A stretch of DNA of 64,000 bases from Oenanthe sinensis (taxonomy: Eukaryota > Streptophyta > Magnoliopsida > Apiales > Apiaceae). Of this stretch, positions 34,839 through 48,400 are shown piece after piece. How positions within the stretch are numbered: position 1 is the stretch's first letter; every line of letters begins with the position of its first letter. The stretch lies in assembly GCA_028671895.1 (NCBI GenBank), contig CM053795.1, forward strand, positions 15,273,501 to 15,337,500, written 5' to 3'. The notes below the pieces were generated by a model. That model worked only from the letters and a program-made list of their open reading frames with translations. It did no database searches and was not told the DNA's origin. The translations under genes were made by a program, and so were the position numbers.

Positions 34839-37800
34839 ATGGAGAATCTGATATCTCTAGTGAACAGATTACAAAGAGCTTGTACTGCTCTTGGCGATTT
34901 TGGCGAAGAAAGCGCGTTGCCTACTCTCTGGGACGCGTTACCTTCAATCGCCGTCGTCGGTGGCCAGGTTCACACTCTTATCATTTACTTCACTTTCTCA
35001 TCCCCCAATTCTTCATTAAATTCTAAATATTTTCTTTATTTTTCGGTAATTTTAGTTAGTAATTGATTGTTAGCTGATTTGATTTGATTCGATTCGGTTG
35101 GTGTATTTGAGCTGTAATTGTTGTTTCGTTGTTATGTTTTTCAAGTTTTTGCATTGTGCAGTGGAATTATGAGTTGATTGTGTGTTTTCGATATTGGTTA
35201 GTGGTTGAGTGTGCATCGATTTTGAATTAGATGAGTTTTTCGGTTTGTAGATGGTAAAATGTAACGACTTTATGTAAAAGTACTTGCAAAAGAAAATGGA
35301 GGTTTTAATTTGATTGAGAGAATGATGCGAGGAGTTGATTGGTAGCTTATAGTTTAAAAGGATCCGTAGTTAACACTATATATGATTTTTATTAGCAACT
35401 CACAGATACTCACGTACAAGATGGAAGATTATAATTTATACATGGTTGCAGTTTAGAGGAAGGTTAAAGTTTTAGGATTTTAGATATTCCTTTATGATGG
35501 AGGCATGAAATCGGATCCTTATCTAGAATGTTAATCTCTCCCCCCCCTCTCTGTGCGCGGGCGCGCGCTTTTTGTATATTCAAGTGAAACTAATTTGCTT
35601 CATTGATTGAAACTTTGTTGGCCCCGATTCTCTTTATAAATTAAATCTTCTAGGCCTTGTTTGATATGCTCGATACGAAATAATTTATTTCAACAGTCAC
35701 TGTTTATTTATTTTTTGATAAGTTGAACATGATACTGGAAGTTGGCCATAAAATATTGATTTCTACATTTATAATGCTACTCTAGCTTACTATAAATGTC
35801 TCACTAATTACATAATACTCCCTCCGTCCCGGCCAAATGTTTACATTTGGTCCGGGCACGGAGACCAAGGATAGTGGGTGTAATAGTGATTTTATTGTTA
35901 AAATAAATGAAATAGTGGGTGTAATAGTGTAAAGTGTTGAAAAAGTGGAGTGAAGTAGTGGATGTAATAATATATTTATTGTTAAAAGTTACTATTTTTA
36001 GTAATGTAAAGAATTGGGTGGGACGTCCCAAAAAGGAAAGTGTAAAGAATTGGTTGGGACGGAGGGAGTATAATATACTAGGTTAATTGTATAATATCTA
36101 AGCCTGCGTGTGATATTAGGGATTGTCTTTCGAAAAGACGAAAACTGACTCCACGAGAGCATTTTTCGGAAAACAGTTTTGAGAATTCATTCACCATATC
36201 AAACAGATGCAATAATCATTGCCAGAAAAAACCATTTTTCCTTTATCAAAAATAGTCTTATAGTCTTTAGTTAGATGCCTTTTTACATTGAAGCATTTTT
36301 TGACGGATGTTCTGTTTTGCTTCTCATATTGCAAAAATTGTTTTTTTATAAAATAGGCCTATTTTAATTTGCTTATTTATGGAAAATCGTGATTTCCTAG
36401 TGATTTGAATTGTCTATGACCTGATACAACCCTTTTAATGCTTTTAGAGTTCTGGAAAGTCTTCTGTTCTGGAGAGTGTTGTTGGAAAGGACTTTCTTCC
36501 TCGTGGATCTGGTAACCATCTTCTACATTTGATATTCTTAAAAACTTAATGCAAGACTTCATTTGTAAAATAAATACTTGATCATATGTGCATTCTGTGA
36601 AGTAAAAACCTGAAATGTTTGAATGCAGGAATTGTCACTCGGCGTCCTCTTGTCCTACAGCTTCATAGACTTGAAGAAGGAAGAGAATATGCAGAATTTG
36701 CGCACCAGCCCAAAAGGAAATACACTGATTTTGGTATGTATTGATTTGGAATAATTAGTAGCACATACCTTATATAGAATTATATATACCTAAATTTTCT
36801 TATAAATATGATGTATATTGATCAGTGGTAAATTTGCTCAGTTTCTGTTTCTGTTGTATCTTGTGCAGCTGCTGTTAGGAAGGAGATTTCTGATGAGACT
36901 GATCGAGAGACAGGAAGATCTAAAGCTATATCCACCGTACCGATATATCTTAGCATCTATTCACCCAATGGTAATATAGTATTTCTTTTTAATGTATCAT
37001 TGTTACTTGTTAGAACTAAAGCTTTAATCATTTGTACGAGTGACATTCCTTGGATGTTCAGGATAAATTTATGGTAGTACTTAGTAGGTTGCTAGGTTAG
37101 ATGTTTAGATGCTAGAGGTTTATTGTTTAAATGATTTTGTGCATTAAATGTTTCATTCATAGTCATTAAATTATCACGTAGCCGTACAAGCACTAAGCTA
37201 CAATTAAGAGGTATAACACTTCTTGAGGGGGAGGAGGGGGCCATCATTGAAACCTACTAACCCAGGCCTCAAAGGCTAACTTTAGACAACTATGGGGACG
37301 TTCAGTAATGTCCTCAAATTAACTATGTAGGGGCTTTCATATATTCATTCAACCTTGGTGAAGAGCTCAGTAAAAATGCTTCGCAGCTAGAAGCAAAAGC
37401 AAAGCCTATGGTCTCACCCCCCCTCCTCATATTAATCAATATCAGTAGAAGAATATATCTAACTCTCAGTGTGAAAATTGTTTTCCAACCAGTTTTACTT
37501 GTTCGTTCTGTGCAGTATCTTTCATGAATGCATAGCCCATACTTCCCTAATTTCCTTCTGCCATTCATACAATGGCATCCATATTTACACATGAAAGAGG
37601 ATATGTTGTACATTTTAACATCTTTTATATAAATATTTTCTGGATTAGTATATGCCAGTATCATATCCCTTCCCCTTCTGTATTTATCAATTGCAAGTAC
37701 AAATAATAACTGCAGTATCTTACCTGTGTTGTGGTAATGACAGTTGTAAACTTAACACTGATTGATCTTCCTGGGCTTACAAAAGTAGCTATTGGTGAGT

Positions 37801-40800
37801 TTTAGTATCTCTTAGCTCTTTGTTTTTTTTTGTAATATGTGAAAAATCTTCTTGTTTTGACCGATCCACATGCACTTAAATGTATCTCCTCTTCCATTTA
37901 TTTTTTTCACCTCCTTTTCTAGACACTGATTCATTTTGATTACATTAATTCGTCGCTATAGATGGCCAGGCTGAGAGTATTGTGCAGGATATCGAGAACA
38001 TGGTTCGCTCATATATCGAGAAGGTAAGTTACTATTGAAATTAGAAGTTATTTTGTTATCTTGTATTGCAAAATTATGTACCTCAATTACTAGCTTTAGC
38101 AGTTGCTGGACACAGCCATAACGTTCAAGATGATTGTCTGTTATGGGATTTTTTGATCTTCTTCCTCCCCATATATGTGCCTGTGTGTAAGAATCCAGGG
38201 ATGCGTTGTCAGACTTAATATAAGCTTGTTATAATGTTTATGTGTTCTTTGATTTGTGTGTTTGTGGCATCGTGCATATTTAATTTTTGAGTATAATATT
38301 AACAGTTCAACATTTTCAATTATGCAGCCCAACTGTATCATTTTAGCAGTTTCTCCTGCCAACCAAGATCTTGCAACCTCTGATGCAATCAAAATGTCTC
38401 GTGAAGTAGATCCTAAAGGCAAGGAGCCTCATAGCTTTACTACATGTATCTATGTATTAAATAAAGAAGCCAAAAAAGGATAATATTTTATATTAATGTT
38501 CAGACACCTCTACTTAATTTCTCAGAAGCACATGCCCTTCTAATAGGATTATGTGCTTTTACTTTTGTTGTGTTCCATATACTGAATAAAAGGAGAATAG
38601 AATCCTTAGAAATTTCCTACTAACGATCTAATTTTATAAGAAAGCTTTAATCAAACAATGGCTTCTCTAATACTTGTCAAGCCGTAAAGGCGAGCCAAGG
38701 AGCCAGCGAAATGTCTGGACGTCTAGGTAGTTGTTCAGCTATATGTAGGCACACAAACACACATTATGTTGAAATAATCTGATTATTGATAATAATTATT
38801 ATATTAATATACAATTACCTTATTTAGAAAAATATAATAAATTTTGCTGTTATTTTAATTTTGAGACTGATAATCATTAATTTATAGGGGTTTAATTGTA
38901 ATTTTTTAAGTTTATGATTGGGACTGCTAAAATGTACATTGCAAGCGAAAATAAGCAACATAAAATCACATCTCAGCTGAACACCTAATGGATTCGTAAC
39001 GCGTAGCCTACCCAATACCCATAATAGTCGAGGCGAATCCTTGTATAGAAAATCACACAGTTCACTTGCATGTTTTGGTGATTATTGATTCCTTTAGGTT
39101 TTGGCTCTAATTACTAGATGAAATGTGTTTGGCCTTTATCAGGGGAGAGGACATTTGGTGTTTTGACAAAGGTCGATCTAATGGACAAGGGTACTGATGC
39201 AGTGGAGGTAAGCTGCTTATATGTTTTGTAAAACCAATGTGATTTTTTTTATAATTATACTCCATCTGTCCCAATTTTTTTGGCTTAGTTGACTTTTTCT
39301 GGTCAAATTGATCAATTTTGTAATGCAATATATATATATATATATATATATATTATGATTGATATTAACTTTTAAAAAATAGTGTATTGTAAAAAACAAT
39401 ATTTAATCTATTATTGATTTCAGTTTCCAAAATTATGAAAATATGAGCGGATAATTTTTAATTTTGACTCGTAGTCAATATGACCGAAGGACAGGAGTAT
39501 TTACTTAATGAAGCCAATGTTCTAACTAATAGTTTGTATACATATTAAACTCGAAGATGTGTGTATTCATCCTATTATCATCTCCTTTATAATAATAGAA
39601 TGATCCGATTATAATATCTACTTTCTTAAGAATATGTTCTAACTAATGGCTAAAATTCATGCTAAACTGGAAGTTCTTCGTATGTCAATCATTTTATTAT
39701 GATCACCTTATCACATGCTTGCTTCCGTCCCCAAAAAGTAGTCTTCTGAAGAAAACTCTCATTAATGTCCGACAAAATTAATTTTTGTGGAACCTGAATG
39801 TTTAGCTCCATCCAGCATCTGGTACCTTTATCATGTTGATGGCCTTGATTTGTAAACATATATATAAATATTTGTCTATATTCTGTGGACTGGTTTTCTC
39901 AGATCTTGGAAGGAAAATCATATAAGCTACAGTTTCCTTGGATTGGTGTTGTGAACCGATCTCAAGCTGATATTAATAAAAGTGTCGACATGATTGCTGC
40001 TCGGCGGAAAGAGCGCGAGTATTTTGCTAATTCCCCAGAATACAAACATCTTGCGCACAGGATGGGCTCTGAACATCTAGGAAAAGTGCTTTCTAAAGTA
40101 AGCAATTTGTTTTATCATCTGTACATATATTGTCTAGAATTATGAAGTTACTTATAAAGTTGGGCATGTTTAGTTGTTTGGTTTTGTGTATTTTTTTTGT
40201 TTAACTTGGTCTTGATGGCTAATGCTACACAATGTTGCATCCGTTTGGTAATGTATTTGCACGACTGTTTCAGCATTTGGAAGCTGTCATCAAGTCCCGA
40301 ATACCAGGTCTCCAGTCCTTGATTAACAAAACTATAATTGAACTTGAAACAGAATTGAGCCGTCTTGGAAAGCCAGTTGCTACGGATGCTGGAGTAAGTA
40401 TGCCTCTTACCCGTAGGGAGAAGATTACTTATTAGTAAATAATTAAGTGGTGCAACTACCTACTTGAGTTCATATGTGCTTGAGAACTATGGCGCAGTGC
40501 TATGAGTTTTTCTATTCGACGAGGATATCAAGTACTTTGGTGAATGCTATGAAGTTTAGAGGGTTTTAGAGTATATATACACTTCTTGCCTGGTCATATC
40601 TGTATCTTGAAGTATTAACAATTTATATGTCCTTCACTACTTGTTGCAGGGAAAATTATACATGATCATGGAAATCTGCCGAAGTTTTGATCAAATATTT
40701 AAAGAGCATCTTGATGGCATGTATGTTTGTTGAAGTAGTTACATACACTAATATTTCTGGATAATCTGTCACTTTCCGACCTAAGTATTAATAATTGATG

Positions 40801-43094
40801 CAGTCGACCAGGTGGTGATAAAGTATATAATGTGTTTGATAATCAACTTCCAGCTGCTTTGAAAAGGTTACAATTTGACAAGCAGCTTGCCATGGAAAAT
40901 GTACGAAAACTAATAACTGAGGCTGATGGATATCAACCTCATTTGATTGCTCCTGAACAAGGGTACCACCGTCTCATTGAATCTACCTTAATTACCATCA
41001 AAGGTCCCGCAGAGGCAGCTGTTGATGCGGTAGGAATAATTTTTTTCTAGATAATATGCTTTAAAGAATATCATGTCGGTGTCATTTCTCTTGAGATATT
41101 TTTTTAATTATATATCTCCTGATATGGAATTTGATACTTGCCAAATGACAAGCTAAGCTAACACAGTAAGAAATAATAACAATGATCGTGTTTCCTAATA
41201 CACATATTCTATGATGAATGCAGTAGTTTAATCTTGGACAACTGAGGTTATAAATGTAATGTTTCCTCACCGAGAGCTGGTCATAGATTTCCCTTTTCGT
41301 TTTGTAATTGTACTCCATTGCATAAAAGGGGCTCCAAATATGCTTATGATTATGGACTATTTTTCATCATATTTATCCCCAAAATTGATGAATTGCTATT
41401 GAGCAGCAGTCTATTAATACTATATATAATCGATATATGCATGTAGAAGAGGCTCTTTTTCCAAACGAAGCGACTAGTAAACTTAGCATAAGGTTTCATA
41501 CTTTTCTTGACTATCATGTTCATGCATTAATCACTACATGAGCGGGGAGTTCATACATTGTTTATAAGGCTGAGGCTGTTTTTTTATATTCAATACATTT
41601 AATGGTAAACAAGTTTTTCACTGGTCAATTTTAAGACTCAATAATGACCTATGCTAATTTGCAAGTAATAATGTAAGGCTCATGTTATGACACCGGCAAT
41701 ATGCTAGCAAGTTGCTTATATTCATATTTTGTTATAATGTTTTCAGGTTCATGCTATTCTGAAAGACCTGGTTCACAAGTCAATTAATGAAACGCTGGTT
41801 AGTATCAAAACCGTTTTACATTTTAGTGTTTCTTGAGTAATTAAAATTTATAGCCTACTGCTAGGGGATTGTTAGATTTCTAACCTAATGTGCACTTGGG
41901 TGTGAGCTTTGAATGAAATGTAGATACCTGTACATACCTTGACTCTATTGCCTCAGATGTGATTGTTATGTGTCATTTAGAACTTTGTGGTCCTCACTAC
42001 ATTTGATGGTTTATTACATTATAATTATCAACTTGAACTTTGTGTTTGGGTCAAGACCTTATATTTTACTAATTTGTGCCGACTGCCACTGAAGTTGGAT
42101 AAAGAGTCTGCTTTTCATGCTTTATTCTGGATTGTGACTGCAATTTTATACTCGTTCTTATATATTCACTTAACTGGATGTAAGATCTGATCTATGAGCC
42201 GTGGGAATCTATGTAGACAGGGATATGTGGCTGACATAATATTCGATGGCACATTCCCCATATAATTTATGTATTTACCATATCTACTTCTATGCGCGGT
42301 ACCTTGTCCTGAATCTCAGTGAAACTACTTGTTTTTTTATGCAGGAGCTGAAGCAGTATCCCTCTCTTAGAGTGGAGGTTTCAAATGCTGCAATTGAATC
42401 GTTGGACAAAATGAAGTTAGATAGCAAGAAAGCTACTCTTCAGCTAGTTGAAATGGAGTGTAGCTACCTAACTGTTGATTTCTTCAGGAAGCTTCCGCAG
42501 GATGTTGAGAAGGGTGGAAACCCAACACATTCTATCTTTGATAGATATAACGATTCATATCTTCGTCGCATAGGTAAGTATGATGGAGCACATAGTTTGA
42601 AGTGAATTATGCTTAGAAATATGTGTTTTGAGCACATTTTGTAGTTGAATTTTTGTCTTCTTTGTTTGATTTTCCTTTAGGGTAATCAATGTGGAATTTA
42701 CTCTGTTTCATTTTACCTGTCTTTCAAAAATAGGATCCAACGTGTTGTCATATGTCCATATGGTGGTTGGAAGTTTGAGGAACTCCATCCCAAAGTCTGT
42801 CGTTTATTGTCAAGTACGTGAGGCCAAGCGTGGCTTACTCGACCATTTCTTTACTGAATTGGGAAAAAAGGAGGTAGAATTTTATCATCTCTCACCCTTT
42901 ACTCACCTTAGGAAGTGAAGCATGATGAGATATGCCAAGTTGCTTATACATTATTTATTTTGTAGGCAAAGCAGTTGGGTAAATTGTTGGACGAGGATCC
43001 GGCAATAATGCAGCGACGTATCTCCCTTGCCAAGAGGTTGGAATTGTACAGAGGTGCCCAAGCCGAGATTGATACCGTTGCCTGGTCCAAGTAG
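34839..43094 (+). CDS. DRP1A: Dynamin-related protein DRP1A/DRP1B (phragmoplastin)
   Basis: Large GTPase that polymerises on membranes at the cell plate and plasma membrane, working in cytokinesis and clathrin-mediated endocytosis. Sixteen exons: 34839..34967, 36448..36511, 36629..36733, 36869..36970, 37744..37794, 37962..38023, 38328..38418, 39143..39207, 39903..40097, 40274..40393, 40650..40720, 40804..41029, 41747..41797, 42345..42573, 42734..42873, 42966..43094. They join in frame to 609 residues, the family length. GTPase motifs: GGQSSGKS (41-48), DLPG (141-144), TKVD (210-213). The middle domain follows, and the GED starts at about residue 510 ([17 protein letters not shown]) and ends VAWSK. 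As in all DRP1 proteins there is no PH domain or proline-rich tail. Intron 7 uses a GC donor. Residues are mixed between DRP1A and DRP1B; gene order favours DRP1B, so the symbol is only nominal. Confidence 0.97.
35818..36068. mobile_element. Stowaway-type MITE, 251 bp, in DRP1 intron 1
   Basis: Nearly perfect termini CTCCCTCCGTCCC and GGGACGGAGGGAG with TA on both sides. Inside are tandem pieces containing GTGGGTGTAATAGTG, repeated twice, and GTAAAGAATTGG, also twice. Its termini are better preserved than those of the MITE at 16112, suggesting a later insertion. Confidence 0.92.
39260..39497. mobile_element. Stowaway-like MITE in DRP1 intron 8, with (TA)n inside
   Basis: Flanked by TA; the left end is CTCCATCTGTCCC and the right end GAAGGACAGGAG. 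The ends are diverged but complementary. A (TA)n microsatellite lies at 39329-39352. Sequences TTGACTTTTTCTGGTCAAATTG and TTTTGACTCGTAGTCAATAT are remains of an internal inverted repeat. Confidence 0.75.
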
Positions 43095-43198
43095 ACGGAG
43101 ATATTGTATTCTATGTTGTAAACTTTTCATTTTGTAAGAGTTGTGATTCTTCTTAACACCGAGTGTCGACACATTTGTCTTTTTTGCCTAGCATATAG

Positions 43199-43392
43199 GC
43201 CCCGTTTGCCTTAGCTTATAAGCTGAAAAAGTTAGTATATATGTACTTTTTCTGAAAATAAGTAACTTATTTTCAAATTTGGAAATAAGATTTGGTCTTA
43301 AATTTCTAAAATAAATATTAATTTTCAAAAAAAAAATGAAAATACTTTAAAAAAAAGTAACTTATTACTTATAAGTCAAGCCAAACACCCTC
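43199..43392. mobile_element. Short TIR element (hAT- or Harbinger-like MITE) downstream of DRP1
   Basis: The left end GGCCCCGTTTGCCTTAGC then TTATAAG is matched on the other strand at the right end by GAGGGTGTTTGGCTTGACTT. The TTTGGCTT-type terminus is common in small plant DNA transposons. Target duplication not resolved. Similar sequence (GCTGTTTTATTACTTATAAG, near 63105) occurs in the ATX gene. Confidence 0.55.
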
Positions 43393-43394
43393 AT

Positions 43395-45400
43395 AATCTT
43401 TTAAAAGGTAGCTCATCTGATTAAGTCCTCTGTAATCAAATTCCATAGTTGATTGTATAACATTAAATATTAGATAGAATTATGTAATGTATGTCTGAGG
43501 TCTCATCTAAAGACCTTAATGTTCATTTCCCCATGTTTTGTAACTACTATAATATGCATTATGATATACTCTCAGTTGTATTCATGTATACCATTTTTAT
43601 ATGTAAATTTGAAATGGCGTGTTATTATTTAGCTAAGTTGCGCAGCAAAACAATGAAGGAAGAAAATGAAAAAATGCGATGGACAGAGAAAGTAAAACGA
43701 TGACATTAGGTTTGTTGATTTTATAATAAGAAAAGTAATTAATTTTATTCTATAATGCAGCTTTATCTTTATTATTCTGTATGTGCGGCCTTTTGAGAAA
43801 AGGCCCTCATTGTCACAATTTGGGATGATAATGTCCTAAATGGCACAAGCCATAGCACTCCAAAACGCTATATCGTGTATCGTGTAATTTTTTTTAAATT
43901 TTTTTTAAAAACGTGACATGGTCTTACGTTTTGAAGGTGAGGAGAATTTTTTTTTCAAAACGCTATACGATCTAGCGTGTAGTCTCAAAACGCTACTTTA
44001 AGTTGCGTTTTGAGTACAGAACCCAAGATAAAGTAGCGTTTTGCCCCGAATTTTTTTTAAAAAAATTAAAAAAAGTGCAAAACACTACACGAAATAGCGT
44101 TTTCACCCCTCTTCCAGAACGCCACACTATGTAGCGTTTTGGAGTGCTATTTAGGGTCATTTTTTTGGGATGTGCCATTTAGGGAATTTTATCCCCAAAT
44201 TGTGACATATAGGGCCAACACCCCAGCCTTTTGGGATAGATGTTTGTATTTTACTGCCATTTTCTCTTATTGACCTTTAACAAATCAACCAATAGCTAGT
44301 TGATTATAAGTAATTAATCATAGTATTAGGCATAATGTAAGTACAAAAATAACTAATTGAGATAAATAGAATGCACGAAATCTGTGGGCTCTTAGATGGA
44401 TAATTTTGCAATAATATTGTATTAGAATTGGGTAGGTGAAGGCTCCTGAATGATAATATTGCAATAAAAAGCAGTAGTTGATTCCTTTTTCGTGACCATA
44501 TTTTTAGTTACTGAAGCGACGTCAATTGCTACATCCAAGTTCCTACCCATCAAAACTGAGTAATGAGTGAAAACCTAATACCCATGTATCATCTTGCTAA
44601 GCCCTTCTTTGTAAGAAATTCACTACTACGAAAACCAGACAACAAAATGATTTCGCATTATTTAGTTTTTATTTATTTCCCCCAAGTTCAGGACCCTCAA
44701 TTTCTTTTTCTTTTTTAAAATGTCGAAAACAATCTAATCAAATTTAACTTTAAAGTCTATGCTATAAGAAACCAGAACTACATGTCTGTCCTCTATTGTT
44801 GTAAACCAATAAAAGAAAGGGGAAAAAACCAGAACTGTATAACTGAATTATTTCTTTGCCGAAAAGACACCTCTCAAAATCCCCTGATCAAAACTTCCTG
44901 TAGTATGCCTGCATATCATGAAGCAGATTAACAATTAGTTCCAGCTGAATCAGCTAAAGAATAACGACAAAAGTAAGATTTCGATAAATATTATTCTCAG
45001 CAAGCATCGACTTCTAACTAATCTGAATCAATTACAATCTAATCAAAAGGCGTCTAGCAATTGATTAGAACTTCCATTTTTACTTGTAAGAAAAAGTTTT
45101 TAGAGTAACTGAAGATAAAAAAAACAATGTGCAAGAAGTGTATCTGAATCCATCAACTTTATCCATTAAGATGGTAATTTGAACTAGGCTTTGACCTTTT
45201 ATAGCAGTTGAGAAGTTTAAACAGCCAGGAACAAATCAAAAGGAAATTTATTATAGAAATTTAATCCAAAGAAGTCACCTTAAAACAGTGAAAGAGAAGG
45301 GTCAAAATTTCACAGAGCTTCACATCAAGAATTCCAACTTTGTGTATACTGTATAGCAACAGATTTATCATTGATCATCCTGCATACTTGCGAAATCATC
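43395..45400. other. Convergent spacer between the DRP1 and REC genes
   Basis: Holds the 3' untranslated regions of both convergent genes and the foldback element at about 43796-44225. No coding sequence was recognised elsewhere in it. Confidence 0.5.
43796..44225. mobile_element. Foldback / MULE-like MITE built from AAACGCTA modules
   Basis: Long inverted termini: GGCCCTCATTGTCACAATTT at the left matches GGCCCTATATGTCACAATTT at the right, read on the other strand. The match continues inwards through CCTAAATGGCACA and GCACTCCAAAACGCTA. The interior holds many AAACGCTA or TAGCGTTT motifs in both orientations. An 8 bp direct repeat GCCTTTTG (43788-43795 and 44226-44233) directly flanks the element and may be the target duplication. 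No coding capacity. The family name is uncertain. Confidence 0.75.
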
Positions 45401-48400
45401 TTATGTGGCGCAAGGAGTACTTATATTATCTGAAGAAAAGCTGGTAGACTTGGGAGCTGCAGTCTCTTTTATTACTCTGCTAAAAATGACCTTAAAAGAC
45501 TGGGAATTATAAGGCCTGTTGAGTAAAGTTATTGGCATTCTCGGAGTCTGTTTTCGGTTTTTTCTTACCCTTATCAAAATGTTTAAGGTTTTCCCATCGT
45601 CAGATCTGAGAGGGTTATGTGGGACACGATTAACACCACTGCTTCCAGCATATTTATATGCATTGTTACTGTCATCCATTGAATACTCTGGACATGGAAC
45701 ACCATGTAAATCTGGTTTAATGACTTCTTGAACAGTTTCGGATTTTATCCCGTCATTCAGGTTCTCACTAACATCCAATTCCTGGAATTTTTCTTCAGTC
45801 TTAGTGTGGTTAGTAACATCAACACTATCTGACAAATTCAAACTGCTAGAGATAGCAACAGTATTAGATGCTTCATTTGATTCCAAAAAGGGTTCAGCAA
45901 TTGGCTCAACAACAGGTACTGGGACAGAGAGCTCCATTGGCTGGCAGCCAGACCATATTGGGCCTTGTATGTACTCTGGTGTATTTGGGCCTACGTTGTG
46001 TTGCCATGCAAAATGATTGGGATGAAAAGGGCTGCTAGTTACAGGATAAGTACTGGTTGGTAATGGTTGAGAATGAGTATATGGAGGAGGGTAGACAAAT
46101 CGCAAAGAGTGTATCATGTTTGGCGTTGACGGAGGTGATGGATATGGGTGGTGAGGGGTTGAGCACGATGGATTAACAGACGGCCCTTGATGAAAAGTCA
46201 TATTTATTGGCCATGGACCAACAGCTGGAACAGCACCAGGACCGGGAGGAAGAACAATGTTTAAGGGCAAAGGAGGTACACGTGTAGCAGTTGGCGAAGG
46301 ATTAAATGGAGTTGCTGATGCAGACAACTTCTTGTTGGGGACTTCACGAGTATCAATAAAAAATGGAACGGGAGGGTTTTTATTTGAATCCTTTTCCTCT
46401 TGTAAAGTGGAGTATGAAGGATCTTCACCTCCAAAAATGCTAGATGGACCTTGAATATTCTCAACAGTGCTGGATTGAGTCATTTCGACATTAGGAGGAA
46501 CTACCTCAAATTGTTTATCCTCATCCTTATCAGTTAAATATGTTTCTTCTGACTTGACAACAGCTACAGTCTCAATTTTAATGTGATCGGTGGAATCAAC
46601 AGCTACATCAAATTTCTTATCTCCTGCTCCACTGGTTTCTTCATTTCTAACCATGAGTTCCTTTTGATCAGGAACGTCATCCTGGGACGCCCGGACTTGC
46701 AGCATTGAAATAGTACCTGGTGGAGCCAGTGCTACTTCCTTGTACGAAGGTGATTTGCCAAGGCTAACTATTGAACTTTTCATTGATACTAGACCAACTT
46801 CTCTTTCTGAGGAAACAGGTCTGGAATCTAACCCTTCTTCCTCACCAATTTTCGAGTTCTCAATTGTAGAATCCTTGGTAGATGAAACAGACTTTACTCT
46901 GTAAGTTACAGCTTTCGCAGTTCTCCGACCAAATCTATTACCCTGGAAGGGACTCTTTGCTGAGTGATACTCAACATAACTTCCGGGAGACAAAATTCGT
47001 TTCTTTAGCATCTGATCCTTACTATTTTGATAAGTACTCCTTGTTCTCGAATATTCTGGTTCAGAATTTACATCGTTCTTCTGATAAGGGTAAACCTTGC
47101 TCATAGCCGCTCTCCGCTGCCTTAGTCGTCGTCCATATGAACGACCTGATCTTGGTCTTTGAACTGGTTGCCATCCATCTTCTCCTTCACCGTGTGATTC
47201 AGGTAAGACATCAACAGCAATAACAGTTTTTTCTAGAGCACTTTCCTCCAAAAGAGGCTGAGATAGAACAGGCTCTTCCTCGGGAGTTCTTTCCTCAAGT
47301 GGTGGTTCATACTTGACAGGTGGACCTGTGATCTCAATTTTCCCATCACTATCACATTCAGGTTCATGAAACTGTTTCTGTTCATCCAAAACCTCTTGAG
47401 GCATATCTTTCGGAGATCCCTCAGAACTTGCCATACCAAAGTTCTCATAAGATTTTTCTTTCAACTGAAAAACAAGAGACTTACTTCATGTAACTGAAAG
47501 AAAATTATTATTATTACTGAGAAAACTATACAATATCAAGTAGGTAATGCCATGTGAAGAAAATATTAATGTCGATGTTGGGTGTGACCTTTAACCTAAC
47601 CGTTTTCCTGAACTCGGTGAGAGCTTTAAAGGCTTGATATGAGGGCTCCACGTCAACATTTAATGCATTAATGATATTACTGGGGACAATAAAATTAGAA
47701 GTCGATATATTTGAGGACAAACTGACACATCTTTTTGTGAAAAAGAACACAATAACGAGTAAATATATTGAGACATAATAACTATGTACTGATAAAATAA
47801 ACATTAAGGATTATTCATACTAAAAGTGACTAATTTTTGTTGATGTAAGCTTCGTGTCTGACAGATATAAAGCATAGACTACTTTCAGGAGCTTAAATGT
47901 TTGCTATACTACAATAAACTCAAGAAAATATGGATCATCTTAAAATTATTAAAAACTAAATATTATTGAAAAAGCATAAACAATTCTGTGGTTTAGGGAA
48001 GTGGACTCTTCAGGATTTCTTATTTTTGAAGAAGAAAGAATACTTAGAAATGAAACCAACTTTCTCGGAAAAACTTAACATGAAAAGGACAAAGACCAAG
48101 ACATATAGCTGGAAAATAAACAAACCTTTGATATATAGCTTTTCTTTTTCAGTAGCGCAACATTCTTTCCTTTGGCATCATTACTTGGGCTAATGTAGTC
48201 AAGCAAATCTGACACACTATAAAATAAACAAAATTTAATTATTTTATCAATTGGTATATTATATCCATTATATAGCTTCCATATGAAGATTGTCTACTAA
48301 ATCTGTAGCTCGAAAAATTGAACGATTATCATCAATGCATCATAATTTTTTTGTGCTCATAAATTGTTGATCAGCTACGGGTTTTTAAGCTCCTCGTTAG

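Noticed and set aside
41987..42190. Open frame in DRP1 intron 13
   Set aside because: Sequence between two confirmed DRP1 exons, AT-rich and lacking family features.
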